In this document: positions 39,637 to 53,444 of the stretch, piece by piece
Layout of the letters: each line of letters opens with the position of its first letter
Numbering within the stretch: position 1 is the first letter of the stretch
Source: Blastocrithidia nonstop
Taxonomy: Eukaryota > Euglenozoa > Kinetoplastea > Trypanosomatida > Trypanosomatidae
Assembly: GCA_028554745.1 (NCBI GenBank)
Contig: JAQOTN010000009.1
Coordinates: forward strand, 806,001-870,000
Length of the DNA: 64,000 bases
Direction: 5' to 3'
Notes under the pieces: model-generated
What the model was told of the DNA's origin: nothing
Seen by the model: only the letters and a program-made list of their open reading frames with translations
Database searches by the model: none
Position numbers and translations under genes: made by a program

Positions 39637-42600
39637 ATGCTCTAGGCAGCTGCTACATCAGGTAAAAAAGAGGATCGAGTTAAAAAGAGTAAAAGAGAGA
39701 TACTCAGTCAAATTGTAAAGTAGTGCTCATTGAAGTTAGGTCATCTCAGTGGCAGGTAAGAACACGACGACAATAACAACAAACAGACCTCCCGCATAAA
39801 CGTAAACACGCAAAGTAAACAAAACGTTGGCATGTCCATGTCACGTCAGGGCAACTCACTGAGCAAATCTGTTAGTGCATTTGTCAAAGACGGACAAATT
39901 TACTTGTCACAGGACAACGACAATGACGATAATACGTGTTGTACCTGATTGCATAAAAAATGTCGACAATGTGCTTAGCAAGGCTTTCAGTACTTATTTG
40001 CATTAGCCCTACTGTTCGTATTGGCTACCATTTTATTTATTGATGAGTTTGTCTAATTTGGTAAAGACCATAAGATCAACAAGCTGCGCATTATTACACG
40101 TGATTTGTCGCATGGTGTCATGGACACGTCTAGTACGTGTGCACGGCAAAAAGCCTACAACCCAAACGCACCCATTGCTCTCCCATCGACACTCAGCAAG
40201 GCATTCAAGCAAATTAGGAAATTGCACAGCTCACACCAGTCCACGTATAACACGTACATGGATATTATTGTAGCAAATTTACATGCTGCAAACTGCACAG
40301 CTGCCACAATGACATTAGGGTCATTGATGTCCATGTTTATGACCGATGAGCTGTCAAACGATCATGCGGAACTGATACGATAGGATGACCTCGTCATGGC
40401 CTGAAACTTTGCATTGTCTCAGCTCAATGAGTAGGGCCATTTCCACTTTGACATCAATGGCCAACTTAGCTCATCGTATGGGTTAGATGGGGTAGCGGCC
40501 AACTTGATGTGCTCACCTATTATGCAAATGTATTGACAAAATGCACTTCCAGCCATCTTTAATACGTTGTACTGTCCATAAGATTATTTGAATGAAGTGA
40601 CAAGTGATATTCAACTCCACACCAATGTAAAATACCACCTGCCACTAAACGGAATCATGTACATGATCCAAGCAGCCTGACGCAATAAAACGTTTGAGAC
40701 GTCTCTGCTAAAGTAGTACGCTGGCATCTTGATTGAAATGTTCATTCTCATGTTTATCTGTGCACTCAGCATCGCCATCATGACTCGCACAATTATTAAT
40801 ACACGTCATGCATTGCAGTAGCGTGTGATGATTGAGAAAGATTTTTACATTGATGGGGTGAAAGTGGCGGTCAAACCATAAACACTGTGCTTGTTAGACT
40901 TGTACTGCTGGAAGTTGGGCAATTTGTAATAAGTTTGTGTGTAAGAGGTATTGCAGTTTATTGCTTAACGCAATGATAGCCAGTACTATCGTGAACGAAA
41001 TTTTAACCCACTTGATTACTTTAACAGTCCACGTCAGAGTCAGTTACAAACTACAAATACATTTGTTAGAAATATAACAAATAGTGGTAATAATAATAAT
41101 ACGGACGTAGACTTAAGTCGTGTTAGCTTTGAGAGTTCACACTTGGTGCCTTTTACGCCACAAGGAGCTAATGCGAATAATTACAATAATGGTAACAGCT
41201 TTAGTATAAGTGATCAAGCGTTACCCAATCAGAATATATGATCCGCTCGCACGAAAATAGATAAAAATAATGTCAATTTGTGTCAAGGAATAGTACCGTT
41301 TCTCAAGGCACGCTCGTTACAGGCCCATGCCGCATCACGCCGCCGTCGTCTTCGTCAATTCTTCAAGTAATACGAACAATTTGACAGTGCCACACAGATA
41401 CAGTTTCAACTACACCGAATCGTACACCCACTGCTCCTACTCAAACCATTTGTACCAGATGTGATGTTGCGCTAGTTTGTCTACTCCGAGTACGATCACG
41501 CCAATTTAGGACCAGCGCTGCTGGAGGTGAAAAAAACCACCGTCCTGCAGGATGGTCTGTAGAGTGATGCGGTGGTGTATGTGTTTGTGTCCTTTCGGCG
41601 GTTTAACACCAATGAGACCCTCACACGGGCCACACAGCACTTTATTGACATTGATGAAAGGCGACAACGGTAATCGGCAAGGCGGGCAGGTGCGATGCAC
41701 AAGTCACGATGAAACGTTTTGCATTCATGGCGGCAACGTGGTGCGTTCTACTCACACAATACAAAACTAACAAATACACCTCAACGAGGTAAAAAAATGC
41801 GAATGCGACGAAGTAAAAGTATAGACAGCGTCTCTGGAGCAGGAAGAGGAGGAGTACCATTCAGTCATGATGCACATACCTCATGAAATGTGAAGGATAA
41901 CTCCTAGTATGATTACATTACACGATGAACAAACCCTAATGCAGATCGTCTCATGAGTTTCAGTGGCAACATGGCACGTAATTCTCGTTCTACCTAGTTG
42001 CCTCATGCAGGTAATCAGACCAAACATTCCAGTGCGTTCTACATGCGTGGGTTGTCTTCTTTATTCTACAATAACAACACTACGAAGAAGACGACGAAGC
42101 AGAATAAAAACGGATATAATGTGGCAACCGATGTAACAATTATGAATGTAGATCATAATGCAAACCATGAGGATTTGCTTGATGTGCAACGTCCACTTGG
42201 TGCACGATTACTAGGCAACACCGGTGGTGCGATTGGGTAATGAAAATTTTTACAACGGCATAAGATGATGTACAAGGCAATAAAGAAGAACGCACAAATT
42301 CATTTTACCTTTGCCAAGTCGAATGAAAAGACCAATAATACCAACAACAACAATAACAATAACAATGATGCTGCATTACCGCCTTCTTCACCTAATAACA
42401 AATAAAAAGGAAGAAGCAATTTCGAGAATTATTATAACAATGGAGAAAAAGAACATTGCACAGATGATTTGTAAGAAGAAATGTAGTAGTTGTAGCAAGA
42501 TGAGTGTTATGGTCATTACGGTGATGAGTACGATAACGATGACACTGATAGTAGCAGTGGTGATAGTAATGATGATAGTAACAATAATGTTAATGATAAG

Positions 42601-44340
42601 AACAATAAAGAAAATAGTGTAAAGAAAGACAAGAACAACAGTGTGTTGGCGTTACTTCGTCGACGAAAACGCAAACAAGCTAAACGACTACGACAGCCAT
42701 TATCGTTAGTAGCGAGTGGATTGAATTACATCTTGGCCTACACCCGCTACGCCGCACGTGTGTTTCATGGCCAAGTTGTGCAAATCTCAAGCGATGGCAT
42801 TTTGCTTCAATTCCGTGAAGGTGATGATGCCTAGGATGAAGATCACCACTGTCTTCACACACGATAGGTGGTCTAGTAGTTAGCGCAACACCCATCCAAT
42901 AATAAAAACTTGTAATCTAATTTACCCTTTACCAGTAACTCGGCAATGAACCACCTTCATCATAATTTGCTAGTTGGCTCAACGTCATCGTCATCGTCGC
43001 CGTCTTCTACGATGCTACCACTAAAACGGCTCGGTGGTAATAAGATGGTCATTGATAATAAGATTTACTACTTATCCAAGTAAGAACGAGCAGTACGTGC
43101 GGCCCATTTCATTCAGCAAAGCCTTGACCGCAGCTTGGACTTTGCCTAAAACCGATACACGCCTCAGTAGCTGCTTCACTGTCCTATTATGGTGCTGGCG
43201 GATAATGCGGCACTGCGTGGGCGTTTACGGTTTCACGTTTCACGGCATTACAGCGTACTCTCCCCATGTGTGCCACTGTTTTTTCCATTGGAGTAGATTT
43301 GCATGGAGTACAATGTAGGTCTGCTTATTACCTAGGACGTGTTTGAGTGTGCAGAGAATGCCATTATTGCCAGGCCGTTTCATTTTATGGATATTGGTGA
43401 TTTAAACTCGTACTACTTTATGGCTCAGCAGAATCAGTAGCGATTTCGAGCTCGTCGGGTGTAGGCTCGGTTAGCGGTTGGCTATGGTACGGCTTTACCT
43501 AAAAAATAATTCCAGCGATTTCTTAATAATAATAATACTATTAATAGTACAAATACGGAATTTGGTTCAGCTAATAATAATAACAACAACAATAAAAACA
43601 ATGTATAAGTTGGACCAAATGCAGATTCTACTGAACAGCAACAACCATAACAACCACAAAGACAATCATCTCAATCTAACTCGCTGAAAAATAATAACTC
43701 TACCACTGGCTCTAATAATAACAGTAGTAATAATAATAACAATAACTTTAACAGTGGTTTTGCGATGAAGGGTAGTTTGTACGAAGTGCTCAGCACTCGA
43801 CGAGTTACCATGGTCAGTGAAAGCGGTGAGTCGTCCGCCTAAGGTGAAGGTCGTAATCAGGCTCGACATGATCACTGACAGCTCATTTGGTAAAAATATA
43901 TTCAAATTTTATAGTACAAAGATTACATGTACCTGTTTCACAACTTTGCACGTTATTTGAGGCAGCAGGAGTGGCAGCAGCAACAGCAGCAGCAGCAGCA
44001 GCAGGATAAGCAGCGACAATTTCGTGATCGTGTTACACAAGGTAATCGGTAATCATTGCAGACCGATGAGGCGTCTTCGTTAGACGACACCACACTAAAC
44101 TTATCCTCGTGTAATTTGTTTAACTCACTTACATAAGGCATGCAGTTTAAGGCTTTGTACAACTCCGTGTATGACAAGTTGCTGGATTGCCAGAATGAAT
44201 TAATGGCATATCGTCAGGTGTATGGTCTACGTAAATCAGAGTAGTACTCGTTTAGGAAAGTAGAACGCGATGTGCATGAGATGATCCGACAGATGGGCAC
44301 CGATGACGATTTTGTAGTAGATGACAGCGTTTATATGTAA
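39637..44340 (+). CDS. Very large two-TM protein of unknown function
   Basis: Predicted 1567 aa, the longest gene here. A polar N-terminal region with a small Cys-rich patch (CCTWLHKKCRQCAE) precedes TM1 (about residues 119-138, YLFALALLFVLATILFIDEF). A loop of about 220 residues follows, compact in composition and with several Cys, then TM2 (about 363-385, GILIEMFILMFICALSIAIMT). If both segments span the membrane, the loop faces the opposite side from the two ends. The remaining 1,180 residues alternate between ordered stretches (LLDLYCWKLGNLEEVCVEEVL; SRRRRLRQFFKEYEQFD; YTRYAARVFHGQVVQISSDG) and Asn/Asp/Ser-rich linkers, with a poly-Gln run at about 43976-44006. The layout suggests a surface or organelle receptor-like protein, but I recognise no catalytic domain. 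Trp from TGA is frequent. The stop is TAA at 44338-44340. Confidence 0.75.
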
Positions 44341-45475
44341 AGTAAAAAAAATATTTGATATTTATATAAATTCTAATGACTATATTCAAACTTTATCTAT
44401 TTACCTATTTAATTATATTTATTATAATATGTACATATTATCAAGAATTTGATTATGTCAATTATGTTCATTATTACCTACCAATCAATACTTTTTGTGT
44501 TTTTACAACTCCAATGATGTAAAATATAGTAATTTTATTCTTTTCATATTTATTTCAATAATAATCATACTTTTTGTAGATAAAACATGTTGAGTATTGA
44601 GTTTATATGTAATTACGATCGTAAACAAAAGTCTGATGCGTATTATATAAATGCTATCTTTAATTAACACATATTTCCTTATCATCTACCTTTTTCCATC
44701 TTACTTTTTTTCTACTTTTTCAATTTGATTATATTAGTTCATTGGTCATCAACATATTATTCTAGTGAGTGTTATTTCTGTTCAATAATTAAATATATTA
44801 CAATTGTTTGCTTTTCGTTTTCTAACATAGATTTATAATATTTTATATCTCATCTATTAAGGGTGCAAGACCGTTGCTTCGCCTTCATCGTATTCTTTAC
44901 TCTATGTAAAAATATGGTGTGGCATTACCTCTAGTGTCCACGTGCCTGAGTCATGTGAGAGAGATTATTGACATTATATAAAAATACTAACAATGCAAAT
45001 ATTACTTGGTTTTTTTTTATGTGATCGATAATTTTTATAATATGCAACAGGTGTAAATGTAACTTTTACAATTATCTCATGTTTTTGGTTTTTAATAATA
45101 CACGTGTCACTGTCATTTTTTGCTTAAATATTTTTATTACAATTTTTTCAGTGCGCTTTTTTCTATTGTTGCTCTTCTTCTGCAATTCAACTCTTTTCTT
45201 TTTTTCTTGTAGTAGTGCCTTGTTTCAAGCAAGTGGTATTTTCTGTTCTTAGAAACGTTTGTTGAGTTATATACTTTTTTAGTTAGATCGTTCATAGAGT
45301 TACATTTACACTGTACAATTATTAAAGAAAACAAAATATTTTATTTTTTTTTTATCTGTTTGCTTGGTCAAGCTTTGAACATTTTGTACATTTTACTGTT
45401 TACTTGATATATCTAGAAAGAGATATAATTGAGTATATTTACATTGATATAGTGAATAAATACAGAAAACTTCAA
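44341..45475. other. AT-rich intergenic spacer
   Basis: About 1.1 kb of AT-rich DNA; its minus-strand frames (about 44503-44685 and 45137-45334) look like chance. No RNA gene or repeat family was recognised. Confidence 0.55.
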
Positions 45476-47201
45476 ATGTATTTCAAGCCTGTTGTGTATT
45501 GTGATCAAGAAAGGCAAGCACATGTGTTACACTCCATTAGTGCGCCTCGCTCTGTGAGTTAATTACAACACTACATTGATGATCAGCTGCACTTTCACTC
45601 CCAAGTATTGTCGTATTGAAATTATACACATCGACAGTACGAGTTGTTGACATCCATTGATGCACTCATTCAGCCATAGGCGTTGTTGATGCGAAGTGAT
45701 GAGTAAAGTCGTAACCGTATTAATTTAACCGGTACGTCAAAGGGTTTATTGTCCTCATCGTCATCGTCTCTATCTCTATTACAGAACAATAGCAGCACCA
45801 CTAAGACAACATATCGTGCCCAGCTGTGAGCCTAGTCATCGTTTGTACAACTGTAGCCCATAATAAACAATTTCCATCATCACAGCTAAAATCTAAATGG
45901 AAATTAACTTAATCAACTCGCCTAACATATTCGGTCCTTTGCTGGTAATGGGTTTATAACATACAAGTTATTACACGCAGCACGAATTCGTTACACCTAT
46001 CTGGCACGAATGTTTGATGAGACGCGACGAATTTTAGCACAAAAACATAATAGTAGTAGTAATAATTATAGTGATAATGTCAAGATGATGTTCTACATGA
46101 ACAATGCATGAAGTCTGTTACAGGTCATATCGCATGGCTTTTATTTATGCAAAAATGTGACATAGTTCACTGAGTACAATGTCATTCATTACAAATAGAT
46201 TGAGGCAAAGGTACAATAATTCATATAGTCTATAACTAAATAAAATGTTAATGCTGTAAATGAGAAATTATCTAATATGAAAGGTGAAAATTGTTACATG
46301 GATGAGCTTACCTATGACCATTCATGGAAATCGCGCAAATAAGATAACTCATAACTACATCCGTTTGCGTTTGCTACGAGTTTACGCTCTCCACATGAAC
46401 GTGTGCCACCGTTTTCAGCTATTCGGCATGTACAGTTTGTTCTACTGTGCGAGGTTGTCTGTGGGTAGTAGTACTAATCACAGCATATGTTAGATTCATC
46501 TAGTGTGTAGTCGTAATAACAGCATAAACCAGTTCGTGAGTCATGTGACAGTGTAACTTATAATGTGTATAGTAACAAAAGGCGTCATACGTTCAGAAAA
46601 CAAAATAAAAAGAACAATAAAAGTAAAAATAGCAATAGTGCTGTTGATGCTGATGAGTATAGTGGACACTCACATAGCTTTCTCACAAGAAGTTAAAAAA
46701 GTAGAAGAAGTGTAAGTCAGAGTAGTCGTCATGAGTAGGCAAACACGTAAAATGCAGATGATAGTGCTATTAATAAAGTCGATAGTACTATCTATAGTGA
46801 TATCAAATAAAAAAGAAAAGATAGTGATGATGTTATGTACAAACAAGTTCAAATACGACATAGCTATCAGGCAATACCACGTTATCTTTTGCTCGTACAG
46901 CCGATGATACGTGACAAGTCCATTCACACTTCTCCTTCCCATTCACAGATTTAGCAATAATTATTGTTATAAACAGAAGAGAAAAAGAAGAAGTTATCAA
47001 ATGAACCATAATAGTGGAAGTAGCAAACCATGGCACTTTCAGCCATGAGAGCCAATAGCAGCAAACGTGCTACTGAGTATCATTCTCACCGTAGTAAAAG
47101 TCATGATTAAATTAACGATAGAGTAAGTAAAGAGGGAAAGTTAAGCTCACTGATGCACCGACGTCTTGTGAAGAAGCGAAGAGCGACTAGCAGTAGTAAT
47201 G

Positions 47202-47234
<33 letters not shown>

Positions 47235-49807
47235 GTAGTAGAGAAAAGAGACGAGTAACTCACTCCGCATAAAGGCCCAACAAACAGAAGTAGCAACAAC
47301 AATAACAAGATCAACTTGTGCGTAGTCATTCGTACAGTGCACAAAATCGATAATTTATGAAACGTTCTGTTACACTTCCTCGTTCATCAAGTTCAACACA
47401 AATAAATCCACAAAATGTGAATGATTACAATAAACACATCAATGGCAATAGAGCTAATGTCGAAAAGAATGAAGACAATGAGAGTAATTCATCACGCTAC
47501 CGGTGACACCGTAGTCTGCTGCGACGATCTCACTCTGCTCCGCATGATGACCTGCTGCAATCTAATAAAATGATGAATAACACTAATACAAATAAGATAA
47601 ATAATTTATACAGCAATAACAGAATGAGTGTTTATAGTAGTAATAAAATTAATCAAATGTCGTCAGCGTTATCTCTGCTGTAAACCCAACCCATACTACC
47701 ACCGTTCAATCGTGTAGTGTAACAGATTCACGCACGTCAGTAACACTAGCAACAAGTATAAAGGCAAAGGCAAAAATAAATAGAAACCGTAAATGCAACA
47801 TCACATCCGTCAACCTCATCATATTTACCAAAACCAACCATTTACTAAAAAAATAATGTACGCAGTGTAAATGAATTACAGACACTTCATCAACGTCCAC
47901 CACTGCTACCACCATCACAATCAACAAGAATATCATCTGCATTAGCACCTAGTGCTATCAAGAATAATAATAGTGGTAGAATTAGTGGAAATAAATTAAA
48001 TAGTAATAACGCTAATAAGCAAATGAAAAGTGTTACAATCAAATAGCATAACAATAAAGGACAAGAAGAAGAAGTAGCTAATCTACCTCGTGTATTGAAC
48101 AAACTGCCTTTAACTTCAAGTACCACGTTACCATCTAACAAAAATGATTATATTAATAGCACAAATAATGAGTCAAGTACAAATTACACTATTTCACAGC
48201 TTTCTCTGATTCCAGTGTAGTTTCAGTGTACCATTCACCCCAAACGCACCACCTCACTGTTTTGCAAAACGTGTCAAGTGTTAGTTTGTCCATATTGTGC
48301 CAGTGTAGGACGTCACAAGACACATGACACACAACTCATACAAGACAAAGCCAAAGAAGTAGCAAATAAAATTCAATTACTGTGCCAGGCTCTTCATAGT
48401 AATATAGCGATGTATTCATAGTGAGAAGCAAACTGATGTACCATGCAGATGTAAGCTAATCGGCAACACGCACAACGTGTCAAACAGTTACAAATACGAG
48501 TGAATGAGATTAAACACAAGTTAGACCTTCGCTATGGGCAACTGGAGCAACAGCTTACACAGTATCTCTATCAAGTCAAGAACACACCGACAGGCAATGT
48601 AGCCAAGGCACAACATGACTGCATGAATGCATTTCATTCCTTGTAAGGTGCCATAAATAGTTATCAAAGTGGTCGACAGGTTAGCGGGGATGTGCAAAGT
48701 GCCTCACGCAATGCACGAATAGCCACATTAACTTTTATACATGATACACCACAGCTGATTGCGACAGCCTAGTAAACACTTAACAAGTACATGTAAAAGA
48801 AAGACAAACCATAAAGTGTAGCATAAATGACACGAGCTATGCGCATCGCGATGTAGAGCAAGACCATGTCCGAGGCTATCGTACATCAATGTAATATTGC
48901 CTCACTACTAGATGACATTGAGCACTGAGGTAGTCATCTTCATGACAAGTTATTACCTGAAAAGAGGGATAATAATTTTACAGGTGATATTAATAAAAAT
49001 GATGTTGATGATGAAAGAGCTAACTACAAAGATAACAAAAGTGTTAGTATAGACAATCACAATTGTAACAATGCACTTGAGAAGCATGTCAATGACAGTG
49101 TGACTGTCATTGATGATCAGGCGGTGAAGTCAATGCATGACATTGAGCGGTGTTTGTTTGACCTACAACGAGGTCATATCTGAGTTATTCAACGTGCCAG
49201 TCACTTTTTTGCACCGGGTCAAGATAAGACGGTAAGTTCAACACCATTTCGTTTATTAGGGATGAACTGATAGCTTCGAATTACACCTGTCTTCTACTCT
49301 GCACAGTAAATGACAAGTGGACCTGCAGTAGCTGCATCTTCTGCTTCGTTGGTGTCATAAAAAGAAGCTGTGTCAAACATAGACAGAAAAATGAAATAAA
49401 ATGTTGATAACACCCATGAAAACGAACAAGTCAAAGAGCAAGTGTACACGGACAATGCACCACATCTAAGTTTATCTATGTATAACAAAAACAATATCAA
49501 CACCAGCATCGATTCTAATATTAGTAACAATACTAGTATTAATATTAACAAAACAAAAGGGCATGATGAATGACTAGGATTGTTCTTGTGCCCGTGTGAG
49601 CACACACTACGAATGGATTACCGAGTCATTGCCTTTTCTGATGTAGTTTGAAAAGAATGGAAAGTGGCTGGATGAAGTAACGAGTTTGTGGGCAAAGGAT
49701 GAGGATTGCACCCGTTTTTGCAGCGGAAAGAACTCATGCGCGTAGACAAGCTGGCGCGAGAGGATATGGTGAAGATTTGTATTGCACCCATTTCTGGATT
49801 GTATTAA
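45476..49807 (+). CDS. B-box zinc-finger protein with coiled coil (TRIM-like architecture)
   Basis: Predicted 1443 aa. A B-box lies at residues 918-950: Cys918, His921, Cys930, Cys933, Cys938, Cys941, His947, His950, matching the type 2 spacing. A helical region of about 100 residues follows (QHAQRVKQLQIRVNEIKHKL) and is probably a coiled coil, giving the B-box-plus-coiled-coil order of TRIM proteins. No RING finger was seen before it. The first 900 residues mix helical segments with long Ser/Asn/Arg-rich linkers, including an AAT-repeat poly-Asn run (about 47200-47232). The C-terminal 90 residues are better ordered, with Trp from TGA (SDVVWKEWKVAGW; GKGWGLHPFLQRKEL) and GLHPFLQRKELM, perhaps a small substrate-binding domain. 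B-box proteins often bind partners or microtubules; the role here is unknown. The stop is TAA at 49805-49807. Confidence 0.82.
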
Positions 49808-50017
49808 TACACTTACCGAGTATTTATTTATTTTTATTATTATTTTTTTCCTGTAATGTATATGTACTGTTATCAATATCTTATTGTATTAGATCAATCA
49901 ATAAATATTCAATTAATATGCGAACTTTTTGAAAGATAGCTGTGAACTATTGACTATACATGACTAATGCACAAAGTACAATTAATATTTAGTTTTCCAT
50001 TTTCCTATTTTTCTTAA

Positions 50018-50039
50018 CTTTTCTTTCCTATCTTTGAAG
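50018..50039 (+). promoter_or_regulatory. Probable spliced-leader acceptor for the lipase gene
   Basis: A pyrimidine-rich tract (ACTTTTCTTTCCTATCTTTGAAG from about 50017) ends in AG at 50038-50039, 47 bases before the ATG at 50086. It fits the trypanosomatid acceptor pattern; this is inferred from sequence alone. Confidence 0.5.
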
Positions 50040-50085
50040 AGTTTTTTAACATTACATCTATAACTTGTTATTTTTTTTAACAAAA

Positions 50086-53052
50086 ATGTTACGACATTTA
50101 CTGATGACACCACCATCTTAGCCACGTCGAGTGCTACCACGTCGATTACAAAGCTTAGCACATGATATTATTCGTCCACTTTATTACTATGTGGTACCAC
50201 ACAGAGTGCCTAAACGTCATGAATTGTAAATAATCTGCACATGTTCATACCCGCTATTTACACTATGTACTCCACGCACCTCCCCATATGATGTTACCGA
50301 TAAGGAGCAGAATGTTAGCTCATAGACAAGTACGCTAAATTCTTCAGAAGCTGCACCGTAAGTAGGGTCACATGTTATGGGTTAATTTCCGTTAAAGGCA
50401 TAACTTTCAACTTTCAAGAAAATTAACAATGAGCTAAAAGCTAGTATCGGCAATAACAACATGGTCAAACGTAAGTAAGATTACAAAATTAAATAATGCA
50501 AACGAAGACGAGTCGTAGAGAATGTTATAAAAGGCGGCAATGATACTTCTGTCAGTTGTAATGTGTAGACTTTACACTAGTCATGGCAAGATAATAATAA
50601 AGCAGAAAAATAGGCTTTACAGTAGAAGTAAAAGTAACCATTGTGGCACTAGTAATAATTATTATTGTTATAATAATAGTCAAGCAATCGATTGTTCCAG
50701 GTCAAAGCACGTGGTATGCGACGATTGCGATGAAGTAGAACAATACTACACCCATGATAGCTGTGGCGCAAGCAACACACAACATACATGCACACCATAC
50801 ACCCTAATGTCATTCCAGGCAGACCAGCGTGTTATCGATGTGACATTTGTGATGGATTTCAATCTACTGATAATAACAAAAACACATCTACTGCTACTAC
50901 TCCTAGTAGTAGGTATACTTCATCTCTAAGTACATCTAACAAAATTACAAATAATAATGTGAATTATTAGATGAAACATGAAGTACAAAATCAAATAGCA
51001 GGCAGTGAAAATAAAATGTAAAATATGCAATTGAATGACATCAATAATAATGGTGATAAGGACAAATAATTTACATTGCTATCAGATCATCACGTCAGTA
51101 GATTGGTTGAGCCGCAAAGTCCACTGCAGTCTTCCATTGCTGCAATAGGGAATCAATAAGATGGAAAATAGTAGTAAAATACAAAACACATTGCCCAAGT
51201 AGCCCAATTGCGTTATCTTGATCCGTTCCATGTTGAGGTGCATCATAGACCACCACTCGCCTCTTTGGCGTTCAACCTCATGCGTCCGTTTTATGCACAG
51301 CTGCGGCGGTGTGGAATTGACGTACGTGAACTGTCTAAACGGGTAAAGTATGTACCACTCAACAGCACTCGAAACGCACGATACTTTGATAGCTGGGTAA
51401 AGCAATAACGCAAACGACGATTTCACATGTTGCAAAGCAACTCTACAAAAGAGAAAATACAATATTATGCCCATGGTGTACATGTATTGTAAGGTGCAAG
51501 TTATGCCATTCGTTTTGCAATTGCCGTCTATGGCCTACCATATGAATTGGGTTATTTCAACAGTGTGCAAGGATTGCTCAAACTACAGGCCTAACCACAT
51601 TGCCGTTATGTGTATGCTACCTCACAGTAACAGATGGACTCCATGAAGCGTATGTTACACGGTGATGGGTTGCGCTCACAATAATATTAGTTTGCATTAA
51701 GTCGATACTCGGTAAATGTAAATGAAGCCTCCTTTGCGGTGGTAATAGATCATGCGGCGAGGATTGTTATTGTGACGTTTAGAGGTACACTGACGTTGGC
51801 CGATGCGGTGGTGGATATTATGTAAGGATATGTCAATGTGAATTTGTGTAGAGAGCCACTACAGGCTAATCAATAGCATTTGATATCTAACAAAAAGTAA
51901 ATGAATGGTAATGATAAAACAAAAGACACATCGACACTGCATACACGTATTCCAGTTGGCTTTTTTGAGTCTGTCCGTAATGCGGCATTAACACTAGTCC
52001 CTGCACTCAATGCTATCTTTGCACAGCACAAGGATTATGTACTGTACATCACCGGCCATTCACTGGGTGCTGTACAGGCTTCATTGTTTCATCTCTTGTA
52101 CTGTACCTCGTCTATTACGATGGCGGTGGTGAATGACCCAGAGAAGGCAGCACTCATGCCCTCGTAGCAGCACAAAACGGAAGAGCAGAAATTTCAAGCA
52201 AGTGAAGAAATCAATGAATAAAATTGTTATCGCCAAATACAACCAAGTGAAACTAATTTCGATAACATAAATTAGCGCACTAACAAAAATCATTTTGAAT
52301 TATCGTCTTCTTCTCAGTCTTCTTCCTAAGAGGCTATTACAGATGCATTGATTAAGGTGAAATGTAACAAAGTACACACATTTGCCTTTGCACCTGCACC
52401 CATGGTGGAAGTAAGCATTTTACCTCAGTTACATTAGTTGCTACATCAATAGTAATACTTTTTATAATAATAAATGCAAAATCAGAGAATATGTGGTAAC
52501 TCACTTAGCTCATTTGTATATGGACAAGATCCCGTAAGTAGAGTAGATGTTCGGTCATTCTTGAATGTGTTTGCGCCTTCAAACTCTGTGAAAAACGAGA
52601 CAATGCTTGCATCTGTAGCAAACGCTGAAATTTGTGAAAAGGCTGAATGTGAGCAAAATACAAATGAAACCAGTACAACTGTGTTAGGTGAAAAAGGGAA
52701 AAGCACTAAAAGTAATAACAACAACAACATGTCATTTAATATTGCCGATGCGTGTGTGCCTACGTTAGGCATACCAGGTAATCTGTACTGCATCCCTCAC
52801 ACATCACGACGTTGCTTTTTCAATGTGAACGTGCAGGCACAATGACGCAAGCAACTAATACTAACCCCATAGGCAATGGTGCATCATTTCCCAGTGCACT
52901 ATTTACGTGCAGTGAACAAACTACGTATACACTATACCAATCAGCTTAACGCTCTTCGTTCAATGTAGCATCAGATTGAATAGTGTAGCACAGGAAAAAA
53001 TATAAATTAGCAGGTATTCATGTAGTGTCAGAAAAAGTTTTCGCAAGGTTAA
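50086..53052 (+). CDS. Class 3 (DAG lipase-like) serine lipase
   Basis: Predicted 988 aa. It has the alpha/beta-hydrolase lipase 3 fold: the oxyanion strand IVIVTFRGTLTLADAVVDI, the nucleophile elbow GHSLG at residues 657-661 (Ser659), the probable catalytic Asp815 in FVYGQDPVSR, and candidate His933/His934 in MVHHFPVHYL. The order and the text TFAFAPAPMVE match sn-1 diacylglycerol and triacylglycerol lipases, which cleave acyl esters in membranes or droplets. The first 330 residues are divergent and Asn/Ser-rich, with a small Cys patch (CYRCDICDG). An Asn/Ser/Gln insertion splits the domain between Ser659 and Asp815. Many former stops are used as Glu, including a cluster at 52450-52473 (HQEEYFLEEE). 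I see no convincing multi-pass membrane region of the kind DAGL-alpha has. The stop is TAA at 53050-53052. Substrate is inferred only from the family. Confidence 0.87.
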
Positions 53053-53444
53053 AGTAAACGAATTATTAATACTCTATAATGATAACAATTTTATTATCAC
53101 TAAGTAAATACTTATTCATTACTTTTACATTTTACATCTTTTTACGTGTAAACATTTCTCTTTTTGTTTGTTTCTTGCTAATCGAGTGTTTATAGCACAT
53201 GTTTTATTAATAGCTGTACATTAACTTACCTATTTTTGTATCAAAAAAGTAGAAATTGTATGTTTTTATTATTAGCTTAATAAATCAGTGTTTATATAAT
53301 AAATGTAAATGTTTGTCGTTCATGATAATTATTAAATAATTTTTATTTTTTTTTAATTGGTGATTTAATGTTGATTTCTTAATTTGACTTTGAGTAAGGG
53401 CATTTTTTTTATTTTTAATTTGTCTAGCACGTTTAGTATTAACA
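53053..53444. other. Intergenic spacer
   Basis: About 390 bases of AT-rich DNA without a gene. No distinct signals were recognised. Confidence 0.5.
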
